Below, piece after piece: positions 24,107 to 33,176 of a stretch of DNA of 63,069 nt; the first letter of the stretch is position 1; every line of letters starts with the position of its first letter. The notes beneath the pieces were generated by a model, which had not been told where the DNA came from, made no database searches, and saw only the letters and a program-made list of their open reading frames with translations. The stretch covers positions 1 through 63,069 of the forward strand of contig CABIYX010000020.1 in the NCBI GenBank assembly GCA_902363045.1, read 5' to 3'. The DNA comes from Clostridiales bacterium (GTDB lineage Bacteria > Bacillota > Clostridia > Oscillospirales > Oscillospiraceae). The translations under genes were made by a program, and so were the position numbers.

Positions 24107-25540
24107 TCACCCCATCTCCATTCCCAGCGCCTGTTTCTGCTTTTCCATCGCTTTCAGTTCATCCGCATCATTCTTAACAGAGACCTTGGCGCAGGAGAGG
24201 GCCAGTTCCAGCCACGCACTGGCGATCTCCCGTTTCTCCGCCTCACCGCGCACGCCCGGAGCACCGCTCTTAGCCAGCGCGTTTTGGAGCTGGGCAGAGA
24301 TCTCCTCCGTCCGGTTCCGGATGGCCATCCGATTCTGATGGGGCAGGATGTGGCTTTGCAGATACTGACTTCCCTGGGTGGGCGTCAGGGCAGTCCCCAG
24401 CTGGCGGCATTCCCGCAGGGTCACCAGCAGAGACAGGGCGGCCATCTCCTCCATGCAGTCCATGGCCGTTTCCAGTTTCTTTTCTTTCAGGCATTTGCGG
24501 TAACATTGAAACAGGTGCGGCACCTGCTGCATCGCCCCGTCCGGCTTCAAATCCATGCATTTCACCGCGATGCGGGCGCAGACAAGCTCCGCCGCCTGGA
24601 GTTGAGGATGCTGCTCCGCGGGCTGGGCAGGCAGGCCGTGGAGGGCCTTCAGATCCTCGTCCCAGTCCTTGTATTCCGGCCGCTGCACGGAGACCCGCGT
24701 GTGTCCGTGCTCCCGCAGGAGATCCGTGAGACGGCCCGTGGCCTCGATCCCCGCGGCATCGTGATCCAGGCAGAGCACGACTCTCTGGATCCTGGGATCT
24801 TTCTCCAGCATCCAGAGCATGGCCTGCTCCGAAGTGCCGCAGAGGGCTACATAGCTGTGTTCCCGCCAAGCCTCCGGATAGAGGGTCAGGAAGGCCAGCA
24901 GGTCAATGGGTGCCTCGAACACATAGAGTCGGCCGCTGTTTCCGAACCAGTGAAAACTGCACCGGGGATCGCCGCCCTCCACATTCCTGCGGAAGCTGTT
25001 TCCCTGGGTGTAGAGGCCCCGCTTATGGGCGTGGCGGGCAGCGCCGTATTCGTCACTCCCAACGAATACGGCGTTGTGATATTCCTTCGTCCCATCCCTG
25101 GACTTCTCACAGCTTTCGTAGATCATTCCGCGTTTTGTGAAGACGTCAAGGACGTCCCGGTCAATGAACCTCTGCTGGAGCAGGTAGGCATAGAGCCGCC
25201 GCATAGTCGGGCTGGCCAGTGGGAGGGAGAACTCCTTCGGTTTCTCCGGCTCAGACGGCTCCACCTGGGGATATGCGATCCCCTCGCCGTCCAGCAGGCG
25301 CTTCACCGCCTCCTGGTAAGTCAAGCCGTAATACGTTTGGACAAAGGAAATCGCGTGGCCTCCCTCTTTCGACTCATGATCGTACCACTCGTTGCCCCGC
25401 ACGGTGATGCTGTGGTCTGAGGCCATGCGCTTGTCCTGGCCAGAGGGGATGAGTTTCTCTCCCTGACGGCGCAGGAACTCCACCAGATTCACATTGTTGG
25501 CTCGGAGCTTTTGCTCCTCCGTAAAAGGGATATAGGGCAT
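24107..25540 (-). CDS. Toprim/DUF3991-type DNA primase
   Basis: In this 477-residue protein, residues about 1-110 hold a DUF3991-like N-terminal module (VNLVEFLRRQGEKL, WYDHESKEGGHAISFVQTYY). About residues 210-290 form a Toprim domain with YVFEAPIDLLAFL (Glu) and VVLCLDHDAAGIEA (DxD). The rest is helical. Such primases prime the strand transferred during conjugation. RBS AGGAGGTGTGAA precedes ATG. The final residues QALGMEMG fit the shared C-terminal tail described in the findings. Confidence 0.88.
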   Translation of the reverse strand: MPYIPFTEEQKLRANNVNLVEFLRRQGEKLIPSGQDKRMASDHSITVRGNEWYDHESKEGGHAISFVQTYYGLTYQEAVKRLLDGEGIAYPQVEPSEPEKPKEFSLPLASPTMRRLYAYLLQQRFIDRDVLDVFTKRGMIYESCEKSRDGTKEYHNAVFVGSDEYGAARHAHKRGLYTQGNSFRRNVEGGDPRCSFHWFGNSGRLYVFEAPIDLLAFLTLYPEAWREHSYVALCGTSEQAMLWMLEKDPRIQRVVLCLDHDAAGIEATGRLTDLLREHGHTRVSVQRPEYKDWDEDLKALHGLPAQPAEQHPQLQAAELVCARIAVKCMDLKPDGAMQQVPHLFQCYRKCLKEKKLETAMDCMEEMAALSLLVTLRECRQLGTALTPTQGSQYLQSHILPHQNRMAIRNRTEEISAQLQNALAKSGAPGVRGEAEKREIASAWLELALSCAKVSVKNDADELKAMEKQKQALGMEMG

Positions 25541-25550
25541 TTCACACCTC

Positions 25551-25588
25551 CTGGTAAAAAGCCGGGGGGCCGCGTCCTGCGGCCCCCG
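25551..25588 (-). terminator. Rho-independent terminator or attenuator before the primase gene
   Basis: The stem GGGGGCCGC (25565-25573) pairs with GCGGCCCCC (25579-25587). On the minus strand it is followed by GGCTTTTTACC. It lies between the small basic gene and the primase gene, so some read-through is required for primase and coupling-protein expression from upstream. Confidence 0.75.
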
Positions 25589-25597
25589 AATGAGAGA

Positions 25598-25735
25598 TCA
25601 TCTTCGACGCTGCCGGGTCTTCCGGTGATAGGGGACCTGCCGCACGGTGGCGCATCTCCGCCACGATTCAAGGCGGCGTGCAGACCGGCCCGCTTTGCTG
25701 GGAGCTGTAGCTGCGCTGTTATATTTTTTCTTCAC
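25598..25735 (-). CDS. Small basic protein (45 aa) after the relaxase
   Basis: A GTG at 25733-25735 follows GGAGGTTTTAAT immediately after the relaxase stop. The frame runs 45 codons to TGA at 25598-25600. The product (starts KKKYNSAATAPSKAGRS) is strongly basic, with over a quarter Arg/Lys and a KTRQRRR end. It could bind nucleic acid at the transfer origin. It ends 10 bases before a terminator hairpin, which supports a real gene, but the frame could be chance. Confidence 0.5.
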   Translation of the reverse strand: MKKKYNSAATAPSKAGRSARRLESWRRCATVRQVPYHRKTRQRRR

Positions 25736-25748
25736 ATTAAAACCTCCG

Positions 25749-27677
25749 TTACATCGTGATGGTCGGTTCTTCATGATCGTCGGGCTTATGCCCCATAGCG
25801 ATCTTCTTTTCCCGGATCTTCCGCCAGAGCTTTTTGTCCACGGTCAGCCTCAAACCTCTGGGGTGGGAAGGCTGGCTCTGCTCCCGGAAGATGCCGGCCA
25901 GGTGGTGGAGCAGCCGGGCGGCTGACTGCACAACGGGAAAAAGATCCCGGTGATCCATACGCTCCACAAAATACTGGGCGTACTGATCTCCCTGCTCCGC
26001 TGCTTTCTGGAACCACTGCCAGGCGGCCTTCCGATCCTCTGGAACATCCTTTCCCAGCAGGAAGAGCTTTCCAAGGGCATACTGGGCATATCGGCTTCCC
26101 TGCTCCGCGGACGCGGTCAGCCAGCGGACGGCCCCGTCTGCATCCTTGGAAACCTCATCTCCCTGGAGGAGCAATTTCCCAAGGCGATATTGAGCGTGCT
26201 GATCTCCACCCAGGGCCGCACGTTCCAGCCATCGGACAGCGGCGGCGGGATCGTGGGGCAGTGTTGTCCCCGAGAGATACAACCTTCCCAACGTAAAAGC
26301 GGCGGAGCAACTTCCATGCTCCGCCGCCTTGGTCAGCAGCTCCACCGCCTGGGCCGTCTGTTCCGGCGGTGCTTTCGAATCTTCGAGGATGGCCCTCGCA
26401 CGCCGGTATATCTGCTCCCATGAGTTGTGCGGTTCTCCGCTGTCATTAGAACGTTCATCCCAAACGGACTCTGGCCCCGGCTGGGGGCCGTCTGCTCCTT
26501 TCTGTTCTGGTAGTGTGTCCTCTGCCTGATCCTCCGGATGGAACACTTGCCGCAGTTCTCCCAGCCGTATCGCCTCCTGAATGACCATGTTTTTGATCCG
26601 CTTGAATTCCTTCTGCCGGGAGAGGGGCAGGCGTTCCGGCAGATCGTTTTTGTAGGTGCGCAGCACCTCCTCCCGCATCTCATACCACAGGTCGTAGGCT
26701 TTGGCCACACGGGGATCCCTGGCCAGCTCGTCCACGATCTCGTCCACCACGGCCTTCAGCGGCGCTTTCAGATAGCCGTATTGCTTTTTCCCGGAGAGGA
26801 ACTGCAGGCGATCCGCCAGATGGGTCATAAGCTCCTCGATACGTGGATTGTCAACCGTTCCCTCCTCCATGCGGAGGAGCAGCTCCCGCATCACCTCTTG
26901 GGCGTCCCGGTTCAGCGTATCCCGCCGCTGGGTCTGCTGCTGATAAAGTTCGGTCAGGTCGTTCTGGAAGATTTCTTTGGCCAGACCGGACTTGATGTCC
27001 GCGATCCCCTGCTTGGTGAGGTAGCCGGACGTTCCATCCGCGCTGTAGCAGACCATATGGACGTGAGGATGGTGGGACTCGTCGTGGAAGGCGGCATACC
27101 AGCGGAACTGATCCCAGGGGATCTTCATGGCCTGGGCAATCTCCATGGCGTATCCGGTGAGCAGGCTTTTCCACCGCTCCGCGTCGTCGTAGCCCAGCCG
27201 GGAGGCGTCCTCCCGGCGAAGAGAAATGATTGGGAGCCACACATTGCCGGGGTGGTGTGCGATCTCCTCCGCCACCTTGGACAGGGGCGGTGCCTCATCC
27301 GAGCCGGTGAAAAGGGCATGGGAGCCCGTGCGCTGGGCGCGGGGACGGCTGGCGATGTAACTGATGTAGTTTTCTTTTTTCGCCGCCGCATCGTAGTTGT
27401 CCTCCAGCGCCCGTGTGATGAAGTCTGCGGCGTTGCCCCGAGTGGGTGCGGCGGCGTAGTCCTCGTACTCGAAGGTTCCACGGCTGAGAGGAAAATCCCG
27501 GAGGAGCTGCTCCACCATCTGCTGCTGTTTTTTTGTAGCGGGCAGTTGGGCTTTGTCAGCGGCGATTCGCTGAGCGCCCTCCCGAGTCGCCATGTATCGG
27601 ACATAGTTGCTCAGATGGGCGGCAACTTTTTTCGAGCCGCCCCGAATGTAGGGACACTTGAAAATCAGGCGGGGCAA
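25749..27677 (-). CDS. MobP-type relaxase with C-terminal Sel1 repeats
   Basis: This 642-residue protein has a histidine triad HDESHHPHVHMVC at residues 198-210, the metal-binding site of MobA/MobL (MOBP) relaxases. A WYAAFHDE strand precedes it, with possible catalytic Tyr residues near the N-terminus (YVRYM). Residues about 450-575 contain four Sel1-like repeats (AAFTLGRLYLSG, AQYRLGKLLLQG, AQYALGKLFLLG, AQYFVERMDH). It nicks at oriT and pilots the strand through the T4SS. It ends in DDHEEPTITM, part of the shared tail set. Its MobC-like partner lies upstream. Confidence 0.9.
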   Translation of the reverse strand: MPRLIFKCPYIRGGSKKVAAHLSNYVRYMATREGAQRIAADKAQLPATKKQQQMVEQLLRDFPLSRGTFEYEDYAAAPTRGNAADFITRALEDNYDAAAKKENYISYIASRPRAQRTGSHALFTGSDEAPPLSKVAEEIAHHPGNVWLPIISLRREDASRLGYDDAERWKSLLTGYAMEIAQAMKIPWDQFRWYAAFHDESHHPHVHMVCYSADGTSGYLTKQGIADIKSGLAKEIFQNDLTELYQQQTQRRDTLNRDAQEVMRELLLRMEEGTVDNPRIEELMTHLADRLQFLSGKKQYGYLKAPLKAVVDEIVDELARDPRVAKAYDLWYEMREEVLRTYKNDLPERLPLSRQKEFKRIKNMVIQEAIRLGELRQVFHPEDQAEDTLPEQKGADGPQPGPESVWDERSNDSGEPHNSWEQIYRRARAILEDSKAPPEQTAQAVELLTKAAEHGSCSAAFTLGRLYLSGTTLPHDPAAAVRWLERAALGGDQHAQYRLGKLLLQGDEVSKDADGAVRWLTASAEQGSRYAQYALGKLFLLGKDVPEDRKAAWQWFQKAAEQGDQYAQYFVERMDHRDLFPVVQSAARLLHHLAGIFREQSQPSHPRGLRLTVDKKLWRKIREKKIAMGHKPDDHEEPTITM

Positions 27678-27691
27678 GGATCATCGCCTCC

Positions 27692-28108
27692 CTATGGGGT
27701 TTCTCGGCCGCCCTTCTGATACTCCCAGGCGTCCTCGAAGGAGATCCTGCCTCGGGTCTCCTTGACCTCGCGGACGCACCTCCCCCGGAGTTCCCGGAGA
27801 TCCTCGTCCGTGAGCTCCATGCCTGCCGCCAGGATATTCATCATCATATCCATCTCCACCGCCAGTTTGAACAGCAGGCGGCAGATCCGATCCTCACTGG
27901 CTTTCACGGTAGCGCGGATAGCGGAGAGCAGTACAGGCGGCAGGGCGGAGAAGGTATCCTGGGCGGTCAGGTGCTCGCAGTAGAACTGGAGCGCCTTTTC
28001 CACGAATTCATTTTGACTTCTGCAATTGGAGAGGGGCATAGCCGCGGTGATCTTCTGTTCCGTCTCCGGTGAGATCCGGGTGTGGATTCGTGTCTTTTCT
28101 TCTGTCAT
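27692..28108 (-). CDS. MobC/ribbon-helix-helix-like relaxosome protein
   Basis: The start at 28106-28108 (MTEEKTRIHTRIS) has GGAGGTTTGACT; upstream reading frame (to 28351) is non-coding oriT-like DNA. The 138-residue product begins with an RHH motif (TRIHTRISPETEQKI, NCRSQNEFVEKAL) and continues with helices (LSAIRATVKASEDRICRLLF) as in plasmid mobilisation accessory proteins. It probably binds oriT and loads the relaxase encoded next. Confidence 0.8.
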   Translation of the reverse strand: MTEEKTRIHTRISPETEQKITAAMPLSNCRSQNEFVEKALQFYCEHLTAQDTFSALPPVLLSAIRATVKASEDRICRLLFKLAVEMDMMMNILAAGMELTDEDLRELRGRCVREVKETRGRISFEDAWEYQKGGRETP

Positions 28109-28635
28109 AGTCAAACCTCCAAAAATCTCGATTTCAGGGTAAAGGAGCCACATCTGAGCCAGCCAAAACGCCGGAACAACGGTGGATTCCGGCTGGATTG
28201 GAGCCGGAACAGGAGCCTTCTCCCCAAAAGAGGAGCCACGTCGTATTTTGAAAACGTGCTGAAAAGTGGTGGCCTTTGCTTGAAAACCGTATCCCCGGCC
28301 CGCATTGCGGGACGGTGTGAAAGGCGGTGGAGCCACCGCTTTATCCCGCACTTTTTTCGTCCCCCCGGTTCACGTCGTTGTAGGCTCCATATCTCTCACT
28401 TCGCCGCAGGCAGCAAAGCCCGTTCCTTGCGCCGCACCGTCTCTCCACCCCTGAGCACTTCGCTGGGTCAGAGGGCGGTTTTGCGAAACAGCGGGCGCAC
28501 GGCCTCAACACGCCTCTGCAGAGGGCGGGGAGGGGTACGGATGCCACCCCGCCATCAAAAGGGCGACACGGGGCGGCACAGGGGCAACAACGGGGAGAAA
28601 CACAGGAGCCGCCCATCGAGGGCGACTCCCACCAG
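28109..28635. other. Candidate oriT region (527-bp gene-free gap)
   Basis: No convincing gene lies here. The gap precedes the MobC-like and relaxase genes, the usual oriT place. It holds the perfect inverted repeat GCGGTGGAGCCACCGC (28324-28339), a CCCGCATTGCGGG hairpin (28299-28311) and an ATCCCGC (28343-28349) that resembles MOBP nic cores such as ATCCTG-C. The part from about 28400 to 28635 shows only shadow frames. Assignment as oriT is inference from position and structure. Confidence 0.55.
28299..28339. repeat. Paired hairpins of the candidate oriT
   Basis: Two perfect inverted repeats stand 12 bases apart: CCCGCA-T-TGCGGG and GCGGTGG-AG-CCACCGC. The second is flanked by AAG and CTTT, extending the stem weakly. 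Such hairpins commonly serve as relaxase or accessory-protein binding sites near nic. Confidence 0.6.
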
Positions 28636-30078
28636 CTACATCTGAGGCCCCTGTTCCATGGACGACTCCTCTGAGCACAGCTCCTGTCGGTAGTTATCCA
28701 GGGACATCCCGGCCTGCGATTGGCAGTAGCCCTCCATCTTCTCCCGGAGCTGTTCCCGATCCGAGGCGGTCAAGGGATAGGAAAACTCGAACTCGTTCCC
28801 GTCACCGCAGACAAGCACGACGGTCAGTGACTGCTCCGGCCCGCCCGTCTCCAGGTCATAGTTGGCGTAGACGTTGAGCCAGTCGCCATTGGAATCTGAG
28901 GTCACATTGGTCCCAAACACTGCGTCCGGGTCGAAGGTGACCGGCATGTAGAAGGACAGCGTTCCGTCGTACTCGGAGATGTCGCCTTCGAAGGAGACCT
29001 GCCGCAGATCCAACCGCTGGCTCCCGCCATCCAGCTTGGGCGGCGTCCCGGCCTCCTGCCGATACCGTTCCGCATAGAGATCGTTCAGCGTTTTCCTGTA
29101 CTGTTTCTGGCAATGTTCCTCCAGCTCGGTCCTCAAAAGTTCCCGCTCCGACGGAGAAAGAACGTAGGTGAAAGACTTCTTCCATGCGCCGTCTTTTCGG
29201 TGCAGCGTGAGATCCAAGTGATCCCGCACCTCCTGCCGGGCCACGTCGTAGCTGACGTAGATGTCGAGCCAGCTGCCGGTCTTGGCGCATTTTACCTCTG
29301 GACTGAACACCTCCATCTGCACCATGTCGCTGGAGCAGTCCACCTGAAAATCCAGCAGCCGCCCCATACGGTTGGCTGGCTCTGTGAACAGAAGGTCTCC
29401 CGGCTGGAGGTCCCGCAGAGCCTTCAGAGGGACGCCGAGATCCCGGTCAGTCAGCTCTTTTCCCTCCAGCCGGGACACAAATTTCCGCCAACGCTCCTCC
29501 TGAGAGCTGTGCTCCTTGCGGAACGCTTGGTAGGCAGCGGCGCTCACATCCTGGAACCGATAGCTTTTCCAGCCGTCCAGAATGTGGACGGCTGAGAACA
29601 CTTTTTTGTCAAAGTCCAGCTCGAATACGCCGGCGACACGCCCTGTGTTCTCCAGCCGTTCCTGTGTCAGCTCATTAAACCGCTCCAGAGAAATGTCATA
29701 ACCTCCATAGATTTTTCGGGCAAAGGCGTCGGTGCCACCATCTCCCTCCTGCAGGCACTTACGCAGGAGCCGGGCCACATCCAGAAACTCTTTCGGATAT
29801 TCGGTTGCCAGACAGCGGCTTTTCCCTCCATCCCATAGGCGGAATACAGAGAAAACTTTCCGTGCCTCAGCCTCTCGCAGCTCCTCCTGCCGCTCCTGTT
29901 TGATGCAGGACTCGATCTCCCGAACTTGGTCTGCTGGCACCATCTCCCGGTACAAATCTACCAGGTAGTCCTGCAGATACTTTTCGATGTTGGTGCCCTG
30001 CTCCTCCAGAGCCGCTTCCAGTGCATCCCAGCGGCGTTCGTCCAGCCACACCTCGGCAGAGTAGGAATTGCCCATCAC
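28636..30078 (-). CDS. DUF6103-like element protein with C-terminal Met tail
   Basis: This 480-residue protein has N-terminal 60 residues (WLDERRWDALEAALEEQGTN, YLVDLYREMVPADQVREI) that resemble the DUF6103-like protein encoded just upstream. The rest is mixed: FSVFRLWDGGKSRCLATEYP and FELDFDKKVFSAVHILDGWK are two related units. Two late segments (GSWLDIYVSYDVA and GDWLNVYANYDLE) also look repeated. It ends EESSMEQGPQM, in the shared tail set. Function unknown; probably a large polyvalent-type accessory protein. Confidence 0.7.
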   Translation of the reverse strand: MMGNSYSAEVWLDERRWDALEAALEEQGTNIEKYLQDYLVDLYREMVPADQVREIESCIKQERQEELREAEARKVFSVFRLWDGGKSRCLATEYPKEFLDVARLLRKCLQEGDGGTDAFARKIYGGYDISLERFNELTQERLENTGRVAGVFELDFDKKVFSAVHILDGWKSYRFQDVSAAAYQAFRKEHSSQEERWRKFVSRLEGKELTDRDLGVPLKALRDLQPGDLLFTEPANRMGRLLDFQVDCSSDMVQMEVFSPEVKCAKTGSWLDIYVSYDVARQEVRDHLDLTLHRKDGAWKKSFTYVLSPSERELLRTELEEHCQKQYRKTLNDLYAERYRQEAGTPPKLDGGSQRLDLRQVSFEGDISEYDGTLSFYMPVTFDPDAVFGTNVTSDSNGDWLNVYANYDLETGGPEQSLTVVLVCGDGNEFEFSYPLTASDREQLREKMEGYCQSQAGMSLDNYRQELCSEESSMEQGPQM

Positions 30079-30326
30079 TCCACCTCCTCTGCCTGAATCG
30101 GCTCAGTCGTGCGGGCGGGTTTGCCAGACTTGGGACGGGCTGGCTCCTCGGAACTCTCCCGGCTTTCGATGTACTCCCTGGTCTGGGAAGGCACATATTT
30201 TTTATAGAGCCGCGCCATAAAATCATCCAACTCCGCCTCCAGAGAGGTGCCGCTCTTGCCCATGTAGAACTGGATCGCTCTGAGTTTTTCCTGTTCAACA
30301 GCTACTGAGATCGTTGCTTTTTTCAT
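30075..30326 (-). CDS. DUF6103-family small protein
   Basis: ATG at 30324-30326 (MKKATISVAVEQEKL) follows GGAGGATGACAAA. The 83-residue product matches DUF6103 as I know it: KKATISVAxExEKLxA, SLEAELDDFMARLYKKYVP and REYIESRES. It resembles an RHH-like dimer. The stop overlaps the start of the downstream gene, so coupling is likely. The same domain heads that larger protein. Confidence 0.75.
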   Translation of the reverse strand: MKKATISVAVEQEKLRAIQFYMGKSGTSLEAELDDFMARLYKKYVPSQTREYIESRESSEEPARPKSGKPARTTEPIQAEEVE

Positions 30327-30330
30327 TTTG

Positions 30331-31413
30331 TCATCCTCCTGACGTTGGTAAATAATATCTTGGATTTGTCCGCTCCCCGTTGACACGCACCTCGAAGTGG
30401 AGGTGGGGACCTGTGGATCGTCCGGTGGAGCCAGACAGAGAAATGATGTCTCCGGCCTCTACCGTCTGGCCCACCTGGGCCAGCAGTTGGGAGTTGTGGC
30501 CATACAAGGTGGAGAGGCCATTCCCGTGATCGATCATCACATAGTAGCCGTAGCTGCTATTGTACTGGGACACAGTGACGGTGCCGGGCAGTGCGGCCCG
30601 GATGGGCGTGCCCGTAGGCACAGCCAGATCCATGCCGGTGTGTCCCCGGGTCTCACCAGTAAACGGGTCACTGCGGTATCCAAACTCCGAGGTCACTACC
30701 GACTCCCAGCCAGCTCCGATAGGAGAACAGAACCCGTCCACCCCAATAAACGGCACGTCCGCTCCTGGAAACCAGCCGCCGCTGGATCCGCCGGGGGAGC
30801 CGTAGACGATTAGGTTGTAGATGTTGTCAGCGTTTGCCTGGTGGCTTGGAGTGACCTCGACTCCCATGGCATCGCGGATTCTCTCGTAGACTTGTGACAG
30901 GTCCTCTATCAGATGCGGGATCTGATAGGTTTCCTCGACTTCCACCTCGTTGCCCTCTTGGTCTGTGTCAATGACCGTCCGAATCCCCTCGGTGTAGGTC
31001 ACAAAGCAGTCCACAAAAGATTGCAGTCCCACCTCGTCCGGCTGCTGGGCGCCGAAATACAGAACATAAAAAATGGCCTTGACCCGATTTGCGTCAAGGC
31101 TATTGTCATCTTCCAGCTGGGCGTTGATCTCATCCACCATGCTGTCCAGCGTGCTGAAACTCTCCCGCATCTCCAGCACATACTGCCGGTACTCCGGGGT
31201 GACTTCACTGGAGATGATCCCGCCGTGGAAGCACAGCTCCACGGTGGAAACATTCTGCTGGGAGGTGGCGGAGAAGATAGAACAAATCAGGGCGATGATC
31301 ACGATAATGGGAGACAGAATGGCCACCAGCACCCAGCCGATCTTCTTCCGAGTGCTCTCGTCTGTCAGAGCAAGAATGGCCGCTTTGATCGCGGCCACGG
31401 CAGCGGTGCTCAT
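30331..31413 (-). CDS. M23 peptidoglycan hydrolase of the transfer apparatus
   Basis: This 360-residue protein starts at ATG 31411-31413, overlapping the upstream stop as ATGA. Residues 27-47 form a membrane anchor (VLVAILSPIIVIIALICSIF). Residues about 265-355 are a LytM/M23 domain: TSEFGYRSDPFTG, GHTGMDLAVPTGTPI, YGYYVMIDHGNGLSTLYGH and GPHLHFEVRVNG, with the zinc ligands H-x-x-x-D and H-x-H intact. It plays the VirB1-like role of opening the cell wall for the mating channel. Confidence 0.88.
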   Translation of the reverse strand: MSTAAVAAIKAAILALTDESTRKKIGWVLVAILSPIIVIIALICSIFSATSQQNVSTVELCFHGGIISSEVTPEYRQYVLEMRESFSTLDSMVDEINAQLEDDNSLDANRVKAIFYVLYFGAQQPDEVGLQSFVDCFVTYTEGIRTVIDTDQEGNEVEVEETYQIPHLIEDLSQVYERIRDAMGVEVTPSHQANADNIYNLIVYGSPGGSSGGWFPGADVPFIGVDGFCSPIGAGWESVVTSEFGYRSDPFTGETRGHTGMDLAVPTGTPIRAALPGTVTVSQYNSSYGYYVMIDHGNGLSTLYGHNSQLLAQVGQTVEAGDIISLSGSTGRSTGPHLHFEVRVNGERTNPRYYLPTSGG

Positions 31414-32804
31414 AGGTGCATGTCCCCCATGGAGGGGCCGTCTTGCTGGGGGCCGCTTTGCTGTTTCTCCCAGTATGAGGTCAGTTCCTCCATGGCCTCC
31501 ATGTATCCCTCGCTTCTGCGCTGTTTCACAGCCCATATCTGATACCGCTCCAGGTCGATTCCTCGATCCAGCAGGAGCTTTCCAATATCGACCGCTCCGT
31601 TATTGAGGCAGGCATAGAGGGCGGTGTAGTTGTCCGGGGCCACCGGCATTCCATGCTCCAGGAGCCGCTCTGCCATCCAATTCTGGTGCTGTCCCGTAAG
31701 GGTGTGGAGGACGTCTGCCGCGTAGTCTCCCGGCTGGATGCCCTTGTCCACCAGTGTCACCGCGGTTTGAAAGTCCAGGCTGGCCGCGGCCTGGCGGAGC
31801 AGGATCGGGGGCGCGGCGGCGATCTGCCCGGGAGAACATTGGTCGATCAGGTCTTTGGCGACACTCTTTCGGTCGTTAGCATAGGCGTGCAATATGACTT
31901 CGCCGGTAAGCGACGGGTATGGCTCAGAGAGGTGGCTTTCCGCCTCCTCTACCATCGTCCGCACGCGCCAGCTGTCCCCCGTCTCCACCGCCCGCTTGCA
32001 AGCGGTCAGGTACGCCTCCGGGGAAAACTGCTCCATTGCCGACAGAAGCGCCCGGACCATGTTTCCCCCTGTTCTTCCGGGGCGCCCCGCCGCCTCGATC
32101 AGCAGGTCGTCCGCCCGGTCCGGTACTCTGGGATAGAGCGAAGAGAACGCCTCAAATTCTCCGTCGCGGATCGCCAGCACCGCTTTGTCATAGTCGCTGA
32201 GGCGGAGGGGGCGCTGGCCCACCTCGTCCATATAGGCGGTGATGCTCCCGGTCATGCGGCGCAGGAGCTGCTCCGTCTGAGACATGGCCTGCTCCTGCCG
32301 CTCCCGCTGTTCCACCAGCGCGTTGATAAAGGTACGCTGCTCAGCGGGATTTAAGTGCAGGATCATGTCCTCCGGCTCCGGCTGTTCGCCCCAACGAAGG
32401 TACCGGGCGTAGGTCCCCCTGTCCCCATGGAATGCCTTGGTGATGGCGGAGGCAATGAGGTACATCCGGTCCAGGTCGGAACCGCTTTCGCCCAAGGTCT
32501 TCCCAGTGGCAAAGCTCTTGATCACGGGATCGCCGTCCTGGTACCATTTCAAGTAGAGGTCCGTGTAGATCCCCTCGCTGCCGCCGTAATCGGTGGTGCA
32601 GAAGATATCCGCGTCTTTGGGGATCTCCCGGCCGTTTTCCCACTCACGATTCAGGAGGAAATATTCATCCGGCAGGTACCCCATGTTCTCCAGCCGATAC
32701 TTCAGCTCCTCGAAAACCTCCTACGCGGTGCGCTGGCCGGCATACACCTTCCTCCGAGGATCGTCCGGGGAGGGCTCCCAGCGTTCTAATTCGATTGGTT
32801 TCAT
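31410..32804 (-). pseudogene. Ankyrin-like element protein interrupted by an in-frame TAG
   Basis: From ATG 32802-32804 (RBS AAAGGAGCGCGAA) the frame runs 27 codons (MKPIELERWEPSP...AGQRTA) to TAG at 32721-32723. It then continues in the same frame without further stops to 31410. The downstream part has 424 codons from ATG 32684 and shows a domain resembling DUF6103-less element proteins (DADIFCTTDYGGSEGIYTDL), then helical ankyrin-like repeats (AVTLVDKGIQPGDYAADVL, MAERLLEHGMPVAPDNYTAL, IGKLLLDRGIDLERY). It ends DGPSMGDMHL, in the shared tail set. GGAG five bases before ATG 32684 could allow restart. Read as nonsense-mutated or recoded. Confidence 0.75.
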
Positions 32805-32896
32805 TTCGCGCTCCTTTCGTTTCCTGTATCCATCCGCGCTCCCGAAGGTGCTGTGCAGCCGAAGAAGAGTGCGGATAACAATTCGACAAAAGCCGA

Positions 32897-32925
32897 TTGA
32901 CAAGCTATAATCTGTCATTTATCAT
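32897..32925 (+). promoter_or_regulatory. Predicted promoter of the small plus-strand gene
   Basis: A perfect -35 TTGACA (32897-32902) is followed after 17 bases by TATCAT (32920-32925), five of six matches to TATAAT. A second TATAAT-like string (32906-32911) lies in the spacer. It would start transcription about 30 bases before the gene at 32960. Confidence 0.65.
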
Positions 32926-32959
32926 AGTTACATCATAATTTTGAAAGGATGTGCCCTGA

Positions 32960-33157
32960 ATGGCTGCTCGTACCGCCGAAGAACGCATCGCGCTGATCGA
33001 TGCGAAGATCGCAAAAAAGAAGGAGGAGATCAAGGCTTTGGAAGCGCAAAAGCAGAAGATCCTCCATCCCGTCACCATGCGCTCCGTCATGGAAAAAGCA
33101 AAAGCAGCCGGCCTCACCGCGGAAGAGATCGCGGAGAAGCTGGGGCTTGAGATGTGA
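32960..33157 (+). CDS. Small coiled-coil/HTH-like protein (65 aa)
   Basis: This plus-strand gene sits inside the minus-strand operon with its own promoter and terminator. The 65-residue product begins with a charged coiled coil (RIALIDAKIAKKKEEIKALE) and ends in a short AEEIAEKLGLEM helix typical of DNA-binding or H-NS-like tails. RBS AAAGGATGTGCCCTGA. It may be a silencing or regulatory protein of the element, inferred only from shape and setting. Confidence 0.7.
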   Translation: MAARTAEERIALIDAKIAKKKEEIKALEAQKQKILHPVTMRSVMEKAKAAGLTAEEIAEKLGLEM

Positions 33158-33176
33158 TCCTACATCAGATAGACAG

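Noticed and set aside
23948..25420. A 490-codon plus-strand open frame opposite the primase and coupling-protein genes
   Set aside because: Antisense to two well-supported genes; no domain is recognisable in it.
28341..28616. Minus-strand 91-codon ORF in the gap before the relaxase genes
   Set aside because: Cys/Arg-rich random-looking text without RBS, within a probable oriT region.
32905..33117. Minus-strand ORF opposite the 65-residue gene
   Set aside because: The plus-strand reading has promoter, RBS and terminator; the reverse has none.
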